From NCBI GenBank assembly GCA_032353305.1, contig JAUCNG010355509.1, forward strand, positions 1-18,516: a DNA stretch of 18,516 nt, written 5' to 3'. The stretch comes from Cephalothrix spiralis (lineage: Eukaryota > Nemertea > Palaeonemertea > Archinemertea > Cephalotrichidae). A program made the translations under genes and the position numbers. Below are positions 1 through 7,774 of this stretch, piece after piece (positions within the stretch are counted from its first letter, which is position 1; each line of letters begins with the position of its first letter). The notes under the pieces are model-generated. The model did no database searches and was not told where the DNA came from. It worked only from the letters and a program-made list of their open reading frames with translations.

Positions 1-495
1 ACTCTCACAGCTCTCAGTTTATATTGTATATAAATAATATCGATTGATTTTCAAATCCCAGTGTTGAGACAGCTTTTGCTGTAAATCTAAATGCTTTTTG
101 AACTCTCACAGCATCGACTTATGCTATTTCAATGAAACAGTTTCCAAACTTCAAACTCTTATAAAATGAAAACCGATGTAATAAAATAATATCTGTCATC
201 AGTATAATCGTTCATGTACAATGTACTAAAAAAGTGTACGATGGGGGTCGAAAAATCAGCAAATTTGGGCGTACGTACTTTATGGGCGGCTCCTTTCAAC
301 AATTATACAATTCGCATGAAAATGTGAAATTCGTGATCAGACTTAACAAATTTTCAGCTCTCTGAAAATACTTTTGGAAGTGAAAAGTCTATGGTCCAAA
401 ATCGAATCAACTCACAATTACAATTTGAATCACTAACAATTTATGGATGTACATTATTTATTAATTCATATAATTCCCTATACATAATTTTATTT
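1..495. other. Left-edge region without a supported gene
   Basis: No reading frame of convincing length or composition lies here on either strand. The 11-base direct repeat ACTCTCACAGC occurs at 1-11 and again at 102-112, but the sequence after the two copies diverges, so this is not a clear tandem array. The right end holds 3' signals for the minus-strand glycoprotein gene. The region may be an intergenic spacer, the 3' flank of a gene outside the window, or flanking non-viral sequence; the sequence does not decide. Confidence 0.5.
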
Positions 496-500
496 TTATT
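489..500 (-). terminator. Poly(A) signals of the 1374-residue glycoprotein gene
   Basis: Two adjacent AATAAA hexamers on the minus strand (TTTATT on plus) lie at 495-500 and 489-494. The first overlaps the TAA stop codon of the glycoprotein gene (496-498). Very compact 3' ends of this kind are typical of large DNA viruses with host-type polyadenylation. Use of the signals is inferred. Confidence 0.6.
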
Positions 501-3500
501 CAGTTATTTCAACCATTAGGATATCTTCATTCCTCCCTTGTCTGAAAGTTGAGTACTTCCTTACACCGAATAGTATGCCAATAAATAACACAATCATACA
601 TACACTTAAGATTATTGCGATGTTTACTTTCGATATGCCTAGTCTTTTGTCTTCTTTTTCATGTTTTTGTTCGACGTTCTCTTTTTTTGTCGCTTGGGTT
701 GTAGTATTTGCCTTTTGTAAACTCTTAATAATAACTTCGCGGATGGCATTATTGAATTGAATATTATGATATATATTGCTTTTTACATTTCCTATTTCAC
801 ACCTAAAGTCCACAGAATAGTCAGGATTTGTTTTAAAAAGGAATCTTTTAGTATACCCATCCGAAAGTAAAATAGAAAGAATCGTATTATCATGCAAATC
901 AACACATTCGACTCCTGAAGTCCTAACTTTAGATTTACAAACACTTGCAGAATACACGTTTTCTCTGGAAGCCAATTTTGTTATATCCGTGTTTGAACCA
1001 TACTTGTATCTGGACAGAGCATATATGGTTATTTTGGACTCAACTTGTGGTGAATCAGCACAAACAGGAATATTCATATAAATGTATGTTGGCAATTCGC
1101 AGTTAACTTTCACACTACCTGTGGTTGAATTATAGCTGGCAATTGTTAAAGGTTTTACTGAATTGTCCAGTTGATAACAGTTTAATTGTGTAATATCTTT
1201 GAATTTCGATTTACGTTTTACACCGTGCATTTTCACAGCGTTATTTGGTACCGGTCTGGGGTTGAATTCTGCATTCTTGAATATATCATACGAACACAAT
1301 ATTTCTGTTTCATCTGTAATGTCATCCCCTTTCTTTACGGACAGTTTAACGATAGATTTTTCTCTATCGATTTCACATTTTTCCTGGTCCAAATTTCTAG
1401 CATCATCATGGCCTCCGCATTTCTTAAGAGTAGATTCGTTATCACCAAAAGTAAATTTAACCTCGGGAATGGGACATATAATAGAATCACCTGATACCCC
1501 ATATTCTACACTACATTCAATCCATTTACCAAGGGCAGTTTTCGTTAGTCTACTATAATACACGTATCTACACCAGCTGTCGGATATGTTCAGAAGTTGT
1601 TTTTGAATTGATACTTTCTTTCCTATAAAGTCTAATTCGGGGTAAGCACACCAAGCTTGGGTATATTCCTGAACAGTTGCATTTTCATCGCTCGCCAAAC
1701 TTTCACCGGTTACTAACCACCGCTTTTCTACATGGAAGGTAACCATTGAAGGTGTACCTGATTCAGCATTGTAATCCGTAGTGGAAAAAATATAGTTCGG
1801 ATTGTTGGTAAAGTGTGCCAAAAGTTTCGGTTGATATCTTCCCGTCATGTATTTGTGAGGAGGAACGTAGTAAAAATCACTTGAACTCGAGTCTAGTTTA
1901 GTACTTGCACTGTACACCATTGTCATATTGTCAGCATCAGCTTGGGTGAATATAACGTGTTTGGATGTAGTAACGTATCCCACTGTTTTTTTGTAGTCAA
2001 ACACGAGGTAGGCTTTCTTGTTGAAAGTGCAGCCTTTTTCGGTGAACAGCGGACAAGAAATTGCGTAAAATTGCGAATTTAAAACAGTCGCCTTAGGTTC
2101 GGACCATTCTGGAGCATACGTGGCAATTGAATTCAAGTCCGTAGCTCTTGCTTTTACCTTTCCACCTTTAATATCGCTTCTACAGACATAGTCCAAAGTC
2201 ATTTCATAGAAACCTCTTTCTTCACCTGTTCTTCCCAGAACATGACATTTTATTTTTGCTTTACCAAGTCGTTCTTTGGAAAATCGTGTTGTTACAAGTA
2301 CTTGACGCATAAGGACCGGTAATCGTTTCACGTTTGAACACACAGTTCCAGGGTTTTTGCATGGACATGTGTCTTTGACATTGTTTGTTTCTACCAGTTG
2401 ACAATTTGGTTTGTCACAATTAGCTGATGTAAGTTCTTCACGAACACTGTTCATAATATCTATGATATTTATGCGAAAATCTATTTTTGGGCCTGGTAGG
2501 GGATAATAATAAACGTCTGGTTCGTACGTATGAGAGAATTTGGCGCAGTTGACAGGTATGCGTTGTGTTATAGTAATGTCTGGATTTGCACGTTTTCTAT
2601 CTGGATTTAAGACAAAATATATCATTCTTTTTCTACCCTCGTTTGCATTACGAAAACTATTAAATCCGTCAACAGAAGCTACTGTAAAAGGTTCAAAAGG
2701 TTGATAACCGGCACTTGAAAACTTATAATTGTTGTCTGAGGATCTCAAAGTGAAATTTTTATCTTCGTACTGTGGGCACTTGTCCTTTTTCAGAATAGCG
2801 TTAAGTGTTAAGTAATAAGCATTTGATGGTTTGGTTTGAAATGAACTGGGTGTTGTAGGAGTTGATATCCATACAACGTTTCTGGGTTCAGCAGATTTCT
2901 TGTAGAAACATACGTACCTTTTAGATGCACAATTGACATTGTTATTGAACACATGTCCATCTTCTCGTGTTCTTTTGTATGTCCTAACTTTACCGTTATT
3001 GCCAATTTTTGATTGTATGAAATGAAATTGGTAATCTCCGCTACCGTTACCACTTTCTCCGCAATATTCATCCGTTTTTTTTTCGCACTTACCCGTTATA
3101 TTCAAACAGTTGTACTCTATAACACAAGAACCGCTTGAGAACAGTAAAACTGCCGCATTAACGTCTGGATTATTGTAACCTGTAGCACAGTCGTATGTCA
3201 TCATTTCATTTTCTGTGTTTTCATAGATAACCTCACCAAATCCATACTTAACATAATCGTATTCTGTTAGTCCTTTCAGAAGGTAAGTGTAGTATTGTTT
3301 AATCAAATCTTTGTCAAGCACTACTTTCCAACCATTGGTTCGCACATAATCCGAAGAGTAAACGTATCTAAATGTATCATCATGTCCATGTCTATGTAAA
3401 TCAAACTTTACCACATTAACATTATCGACATCAGTTGATTTGTAATTTATATAATGTGTGAACGGAAAGGCCATTTTGTCGACAAATTTGCTTGAGTCGA

Positions 3501-4620
3501 ATGATTTTAAAGATGGCTGATCGATCATTATCGTTGTAATGCGTCTTAAATCGATCGTCGTTTTCCCAATTTTCCAGTAATCATGTTTCTCGTTTAAACT
3601 TAGGATTGGAAAAACGTTTTTACCCTGTCCTTGGTTACTATCACCCTTTTCAAAGATGGATAAATCCGTTCTCTGACCTAGATGCTTACCGAGAATCACC
3701 AGATTAGATGTGATAGCGTACACATTATACCAACAGTCCGAGTGTTGTGTTTTATCGAATGTTCCAGTGTTCAGCACCGTTCCATTTGGTAGGTTTACGT
3801 TTACACTGTGATTTTTGTTCATTAGAAAACACTTTATTTTGGTATTAACGTACATGTGATTGTTCATGAAAAAGTTACAAACGTCTTTCTTTCCTCCAGT
3901 TTCGATGTATTCTTGCGTTTCCCAAGGAGCTGGGTCTACGTTTTTCAATAAAGGTTGGAGTCTACCGAACAAATCACCTCGTTTTACCGTGTCTCCGTCG
4001 AGAATAAACTCGAACTGTGACCAGAACTGACTATTGTATTGTTTATTGCTTATTGTTTTTGACAAACAATCCCAGTCAAAATTGTCTGATTTACATCCCA
4101 CGACCATACGAGCATCGCCGGGTCTAGTAATCAAAATGGGTTTTGGGGCATTGTATACAATGTTCCGGCGGCTTGCGCATTTCATTCGATATTGATTTAG
4201 GTTGTTGTAGGTCACACCTCGCCAAGAATATATATAGCCGTCTTCGGAGTACAAGTAATTACATTTCCAAAGGGTAGTAAAGTCGATGTCGGCAACAGGT
4301 ATAATGGTTATAGTTATGTCTAAATAATCTCGTTTCGGTTGACAAGAGTAGAAATATCTTTCAATAGGATTTTCAATATCCTTTTGTGTAGGCCAACATG
4401 ACCCACTATTTAAATCGATGGTGTAAAGTGTACCAGTAGATTCATGTTTGAAATATATCTGTAACTGATTTCTCTTGTCGGCATGAACGGGAATTCTACA
4501 ATTGACATTCAACGTAACATCGTCAACCCGTTCGTGTGAAACAATTGGATTTGGATAGTCTAAGGCGGCGGCAACAATCACAGAAAGTGTAGATAACACT
4601 GAAAAAGTTAACATAGACAT
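496..4620 (-). CDS. Giant type I membrane glycoprotein, paralogue of the protein at 10181-14671
   Basis: This 1374-residue protein probably sits in the virion envelope or infected-cell membrane with nearly all its mass outside. It starts with a hydrophobic signal peptide (about residues 3-19, Ala-rich end) and has many N-glycosylation sequons and conserved cysteines. One transmembrane helix lies at about 1331-1353, followed by a 21-residue basic then acidic cytoplasmic tail containing YSTF (1356-1359), a YxxPhi-type sorting motif. It aligns end to end with the 1496-residue protein: shared blocks include FSSGSC (about residue 495), CASxRYVCFY, a CPCK-x-x-G-x-VC block (about 755) and WCAYPEL (about 990). 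The start is the only Met giving a signal peptide. A minus-strand AT-rich TATA-like element lies at 4665-4672. No known fusion-protein family is recognised, so attachment or fusion roles are only possibilities. Confidence 0.9.
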   Translation of the reverse strand: MSMLTFSVLSTLSVIVAAALDYPNPIVSHERVDDVTLNVNCRIPVHADKRNQLQIYFKHESTGTLYTIDLNSGSCWPTQKDIENPIERYFYSCQPKRDYLDITITIIPVADIDFTTLWKCNYLYSEDGYIYSWRGVTYNNLNQYRMKCASRRNIVYNAPKPILITRPGDARMVVGCKSDNFDWDCLSKTISNKQYNSQFWSQFEFILDGDTVKRGDLFGRLQPLLKNVDPAPWETQEYIETGGKKDVCNFFMNNHMYVNTKIKCFLMNKNHSVNVNLPNGTVLNTGTFDKTQHSDCWYNVYAITSNLVILGKHLGQRTDLSIFEKGDSNQGQGKNVFPILSLNEKHDYWKIGKTTIDLRRITTIMIDQPSLKSFDSSKFVDKMAFPFTHYINYKSTDVDNVNVVKFDLHRHGHDDTFRYVYSSDYVRTNGWKVVLDKDLIKQYYTYLLKGLTEYDYVKYGFGEVIYENTENEMMTYDCATGYNNPDVNAAVLLFSSGSCVIEYNCLNITGKCEKKTDEYCGESGNGSGDYQFHFIQSKIGNNGKVRTYKRTREDGHVFNNNVNCASKRYVCFYKKSAEPRNVVWISTPTTPSSFQTKPSNAYYLTLNAILKKDKCPQYEDKNFTLRSSDNNYKFSSAGYQPFEPFTVASVDGFNSFRNANEGRKRMIYFVLNPDRKRANPDITITQRIPVNCAKFSHTYEPDVYYYPLPGPKIDFRINIIDIMNSVREELTSANCDKPNCQLVETNNVKDTCPCKNPGTVCSNVKRLPVLMRQVLVTTRFSKERLGKAKIKCHVLGRTGEERGFYEMTLDYVCRSDIKGGKVKARATDLNSIATYAPEWSEPKATVLNSQFYAISCPLFTEKGCTFNKKAYLVFDYKKTVGYVTTSKHVIFTQADADNMTMVYSASTKLDSSSSDFYYVPPHKYMTGRYQPKLLAHFTNNPNYIFSTTDYNAESGTPSMVTFHVEKRWLVTGESLASDENATVQEYTQAWCAYPELDFIGKKVSIQKQLLNISDSWCRYVYYSRLTKTALGKWIECSVEYGVSGDSIICPIPEVKFTFGDNESTLKKCGGHDDARNLDQEKCEIDREKSIVKLSVKKGDDITDETEILCSYDIFKNAEFNPRPVPNNAVKMHGVKRKSKFKDITQLNCYQLDNSVKPLTIASYNSTTGSVKVNCELPTYIYMNIPVCADSPQVESKITIYALSRYKYGSNTDITKLASRENVYSASVCKSKVRTSGVECVDLHDNTILSILLSDGYTKRFLFKTNPDYSVDFRCEIGNVKSNIYHNIQFNNAIREVIIKSLQKANTTTQATKKENVEQKHEKEDKRLGISKVNIAIILSVCMIVLFIGILFGVRKYSTFRQGRNEDILMVEITE

Positions 4621-4664
4621 TGCTCATGTCTAAAGAGCTATGAAGAAATAAGACAAATGTAAAC

Positions 4665-4672
4665 TATATATT
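4665..4672 (-). promoter_or_regulatory. TATA-like element for the 1374-residue glycoprotein gene
   Basis: On the minus strand this reads AATATATA, about 45 bases before the ATG at 4620, which suits a herpesvirus-type promoter with a short 5' leader. The next gene upstream (SH2 protein) ends at 4743, so the promoter and that gene's 3' signals share about 120 bases. A minus-strand ATTAAA (4676-4681) could be the poly(A) signal of the SH2 gene. Confidence 0.4.
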
Positions 4673-4742
4673 TCCTTTAATAATTATTATTTTACAACTA
4701 TTTCAACATTCAGAACACTCAACTCTCTAGAGAGTTGGGAAG

Positions 4743-5501
4743 TTAGATGTCGTAGTAGTCCTTTGATTTTTCACACATACGGACAACATTGGGTAAACCG
4801 TTAGAGAAACACACGGCATATGTTAAGTTCATGTTCGGAATCCGTTTTTCTGTTATTGGATCCACCAAATGATCGATTGTACCACATTGTTGAATTTCAG
4901 AACTGACATTTGCGTAAAAGTTTATAGCGTCAGGAATGGATATGAAACCCCTATTAAAAGTATCCTTATTCGTTTGTTTGGGGTTTATTTTGAACATGAA
5001 TTTCTTTATATTTTCTTCGTAATATCTCACAAATTGAAAACAACGTAAATGTTTTGGTTTACCATTTAAAACACACAAGGTAAACTTGGGATTTGATTTT
5101 GTATAATCCGAAGAGCGTCTCACGTAAAATGTCCCCGTTGGAAAGGTATGCGAGTATGCGTATAGTTTCTCCTTGTCTCCGGGCTGGCAAAAGTACAAGT
5201 TATCGTCTATCATTTCGCTCATCATATTATCAATACTTTGAAAGTCGCTTTTTTGCATCATATCACTGTAAACATCCATCACGTTTCTACTTCTATTTCG
5301 CATTTCGTTAATAACCATTTCGATAAAACTATGTTGTGCGATCAGCGTAGATACATGTGTGTTTATTTTTAAATGGTTAACATACGGTTGTTTTGCGCTG
5401 ATCACACGTTTGTTGTTTCTCGGTGGCAGAGTTGGTGGTGTTGGTTGCTCGTAGCGCGGATTCAAAGCAAAGTTTTTGATCTGTGATGTGGACCCCATCA
5501 T
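4743..5501 (-). CDS. SH2-domain adaptor-like protein
   Basis: This 252-residue protein has a recognisable SH2 domain at about residues 101-216. An LYF entry takes the place of the usual WYF. GTFYVRRSS (123-131) matches the FLVR motif, with Arg128 as the predicted phosphotyrosine-binding arginine. Beta strands follow, then the helix-B-like SIPDAINFY segment and a closing HLVDPI. The N-terminus holds a Pro-rich PTLPPR (23-28) matching the class II SH3 ligand PxxPxR. No kinase or other catalytic domain is present. SH2 domains bind phosphotyrosine peptides, so the protein probably engages host tyrosine-kinase signalling in the cytoplasm; this is inference. The last 35 residues do not clearly form a SOCS box. 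It is transcribed away from the 523-residue gene across a 237-base divergent region. Confidence 0.8.
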   Translation of the reverse strand: MMGSTSQIKNFALNPRYEQPTPPTLPPRNNKRVISAKQPYVNHLKINTHVSTLIAQHSFIEMVINEMRNRSRNVMDVYSDMMQKSDFQSIDNMMSEMIDDNLYFCQPGDKEKLYAYSHTFPTGTFYVRRSSDYTKSNPKFTLCVLNGKPKHLRCFQFVRYYEENIKKFMFKINPKQTNKDTFNRGFISIPDAINFYANVSSEIQQCGTIDHLVDPITEKRIPNMNLTYAVCFSNGLPNVVRMCEKSKDYYDI

Positions 5502-5738
5502 GTTTTGTTTTTACTTTTTGAAATTTAACACTATTTACTTAACTTATATACAACTACAAATATATTTTTTAAGTGCAGCAATTATCAACACTAACTTTGA
5601 AAAAGAAAAAAGTTCTGGAGTTGGCACAAGTGTGATATATATTTACCCGTGCTACCAACCATAAAACCTACTATAACTGAAAGATCATTTTTAATTGTAT
5701 AATTACACCCTCAGACTCTTTGGACAAACATACACGAT
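5502..5738. promoter_or_regulatory. Divergent intergenic promoter region
   Basis: This 237-base AT-rich spacer separates the SH2 gene (minus) from the 523-residue gene (plus). For the minus gene, TATATAAG on the minus strand (5543-5550) lies about 45 bases before its ATG. For the plus gene, candidates are TATATATTTA near 5635-5644 and TATAATTA near 5698-5705; the latter is about 35-40 bases from the ATG. Which one is used cannot be told from sequence. Confidence 0.45.
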
Positions 5739-7310
5739 ATGGAGAACTTTGTAAATTCATTTGTTGTTAACCCCCTGAAGGAGGTGATGTTGTTTGAGGT
5801 TGAAATAGAAGATCATCTTCTCCATAGTGTGATGAATAAACAGAAAAAACGTTCAATACAGATGACCAACGTGAAAAAGATGAAGCTCGTTAACAATTAT
5901 CTCAATACACATTCACAAATATTGCCTCTGGTAAGATTGAAAAATGAGACGAAATCTGATTTTAATGACTCTTTTTTTAATTTTAAAACGCTTTGTGCAT
6001 TGATAGAAAAGGCCGTTGTCGACGACGTCGAAGGATGTGATACAATTGGCGACTTTGCTGAAGTGTACTATTCAAGACTAATCACACATTTGAACTCTAG
6101 TTGGTGTGTAACAAAAGAGAACAGGGCCAACGATATTGAATTGTTACCTTGCACTATGCAAAAGCTTCGATATGTGACGGGATATGATACTGATAAAACG
6201 TTTATTGAACGTTTCGTTGAGCTCATTCAATCTCATCCCCTGTTTGGAAAAGGCAACGAAAGTTATACTTTAGCCAGTATTTTGTTTTCGCTGAAATCTG
6301 AGATGAACCAGCTACGTAAAAATGGTCCCCAGAAAGTTAATAAAAAACGCAAGAGGGACAACGATATAAATAACACAAATCAATTTGTTTGCGTTGGTGA
6401 TGTTGATACTGGACACCAACAACAACTTGTGTTCAATACGGCTTCTATTGAATCTTTGTACCTTTTCACACGCCTACTCTGTACCTATACCAAACATCGT
6501 TTTGGTGGGAGGCTGTTTTTCTTAGACACGGACAAATCTCCGCTACATGCCGCGGTAATCATGGATGCAGTTGAAATTTTAGCGGTTGGTAAATTTCCAC
6601 CACACTATTACCTTACATGTGATTCCAATGGAGCCATTCCATTGGATTTGGCTTTCACGATTACAAATTTATCGATCAATAGCAAGGAAATATGGGCTTT
6701 AACGAGTTTTATGTTGGTTATGGTTTATACCCCATATGTAATCTTTGATACACAGGGCAGATTCATTGATGTGTCCAATTTCAATCTGGATAGGTTCTTT
6801 CACAAGTTCATAAAACCTTTAAACATTCATGTGTTCAGAAATGGAGAAGACAAAGACGGTATGAGTAGGAGAGAGATTTTGTTGGTAAACCTGGGAGAAG
6901 CAATACAATTCGCTAGGGACCGTGTGTTTCAATTGGCTATCGCAAACGACATGAAAAAAGAAGATCTTACGCCCAAAATAGTGATCGACATGATTACCAG
7001 AAAACATAACGAAGATATACCCATCGTGTCATACGGTGTAATGAATAGACTTGAAAAATTACAAACTTTGAGTATGACCAAAACGTGTGCTTATATCATG
7101 GATACTGTATTTAAACACTTCCGTATCGGAACGGCCTGTAACGTTCCCGAGCCCATTCTAGTAGCTCGTCCGAATCACGATAGTTGTTTAATCACGATGG
7201 CAGTTTATTATCACTACATTTTCGTTAACAGCATACTGTATAATTACAAAAGACAAATGAATAACAGCGATTATATAAATATGAAGACCCGACTGTATTC
7301 GAACTTGTAA
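5739..7310 (+). CDS. Unrecognised 523-residue protein with ankyrin-like segment and basic NLS-type motif
   Basis: I do not recognise the whole protein. The N-terminal 190 residues are largely helical in composition. A basic cluster, NKKRKRD (201-207), resembles a monopartite nuclear localisation signal. Residues about 263-306 resemble two divergent ankyrin repeats: SPLHAAVIMDAVEIL, then DSNGAIPLDLA about 30 residues on, matching the TPLHxAA and DxxGxTPLDLA positions of the repeat. The C-terminal 200 residues show no motif I can name, and no membrane segment is evident. It lies just upstream of the small membrane protein and the protease/scaffold gene on the same strand, so a capsid or packaging role by neighbourhood is conceivable but unproven. 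An AATAAA at 7447-7452 could end its transcript. Confidence 0.8.
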   Translation: MENFVNSFVVNPLKEVMLFEVEIEDHLLHSVMNKQKKRSIQMTNVKKMKLVNNYLNTHSQILPLVRLKNETKSDFNDSFFNFKTLCALIEKAVVDDVEGCDTIGDFAEVYYSRLITHLNSSWCVTKENRANDIELLPCTMQKLRYVTGYDTDKTFIERFVELIQSHPLFGKGNESYTLASILFSLKSEMNQLRKNGPQKVNKKRKRDNDINNTNQFVCVGDVDTGHQQQLVFNTASIESLYLFTRLLCTYTKHRFGGRLFFLDTDKSPLHAAVIMDAVEILAVGKFPPHYYLTCDSNGAIPLDLAFTITNLSINSKEIWALTSFMLVMVYTPYVIFDTQGRFIDVSNFNLDRFFHKFIKPLNIHVFRNGEDKDGMSRREILLVNLGEAIQFARDRVFQLAIANDMKKEDLTPKIVIDMITRKHNEDIPIVSYGVMNRLEKLQTLSMTKTCAYIMDTVFKHFRIGTACNVPEPILVARPNHDSCLITMAVYYHYIFVNSILYNYKRQMNNSDYINMKTRLYSNL

Positions 7311-7446
7311 ATTAAACAAATGTCAGTACTGTATGTATATTTGTGTTTTCTATATCATAGCTGTCTACATTTCCATGTTTTTGTATTATATTCAAGTATT
7401 GTTATACTATTGTATATGCTTGGTGCTATAATTTATTACATTTAGA

Positions 7447-7452
7447 AATAAA
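7447..7452 (+). terminator. Poly(A) signal after the 523-residue gene
   Basis: A canonical AATAAA lies 137 bases after the stop codon and before the TATA-like sequence of the next gene (TTTATAATT near 7481-7489). It would separate this transcript from the downstream pair of genes. Confidence 0.5.
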
Positions 7453-7512
7453 TTTACTGTTTAACAAATCAGATTATTTGTTTATAATTGGTATTATTTT
7501 TAGGGTTACAAA

Positions 7513-7761
7513 ATGTCTTCGGTTAAAATGAAGTCAGGGGAACTAGATACTCACATGGATACGTTACTTGTTAGAATGTTAGGTCAAAGCATGTTTATCA
7601 AGGATGGACCGGTAAATGTGGGTGATGATAAATTCCACATTAAAAAAGAAGAAAATGTGAGATTTGCCCTACACACATTTATGGGATTTTTACTTGTTTT
7701 TGTATGTATTGTTTCTATAGTAAACATTGTAGATAATCAGCCAATATTTCTATCTATGTAA
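7513..7761 (+). CDS. Small tail-anchored membrane protein, 82 residues
   Basis: The N-terminal 50 residues are polar and charged. A single strongly hydrophobic helix lies at about residues 56-73 (FMGFLLVFVCIVSIVNIV), followed by nine residues, so the protein looks tail-anchored or type II with its bulk in the cytosol or tegument. No family is recognised. Support for its being real comes from its tidy place: a TATA-like TTTATAATT about 30 bases upstream, a good ATG context, and only 13 bases between its TAA and the ATG of the protease/scaffold gene. There is no poly(A) signal between the two, so they may share a transcript. Small membrane proteins are common in herpesvirus envelopes, but no specific counterpart can be named. 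Confidence 0.7.
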   Translation: MSSVKMKSGELDTHMDTLLVRMLGQSMFIKDGPVNVGDDKFHIKKEENVRFALHTFMGFLLVFVCIVSIVNIVDNQPIFLSM

Positions 7762-7774
7762 CGCAACGACAACA

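Noticed and set aside
1186-1558. Overlapping plus-strand frames of 102 and 119 codons
   Set aside because: Both lie antisense within the well-supported 1374-residue glycoprotein gene and overlap each other in different frames.
4743-4850. SOCS box after the SH2 domain
   Set aside because: The C-terminal 35 residues have a faint Leu-Pro resemblance only, without the expected elongin-binding leucine/cysteine pattern.
5490-5501. N-myristoylation of the SH2 protein via its second Met (MGSTSQ)
   Set aside because: The residue four after the Gly is Gln, not the small or hydroxyl residue usually required, and the first Met would have to be skipped.
5476-5664. Plus-strand 62-codon frame in the divergent spacer
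   Set aside because: It covers the promoter region of two genes and its composition simply reflects AT-rich DNA.
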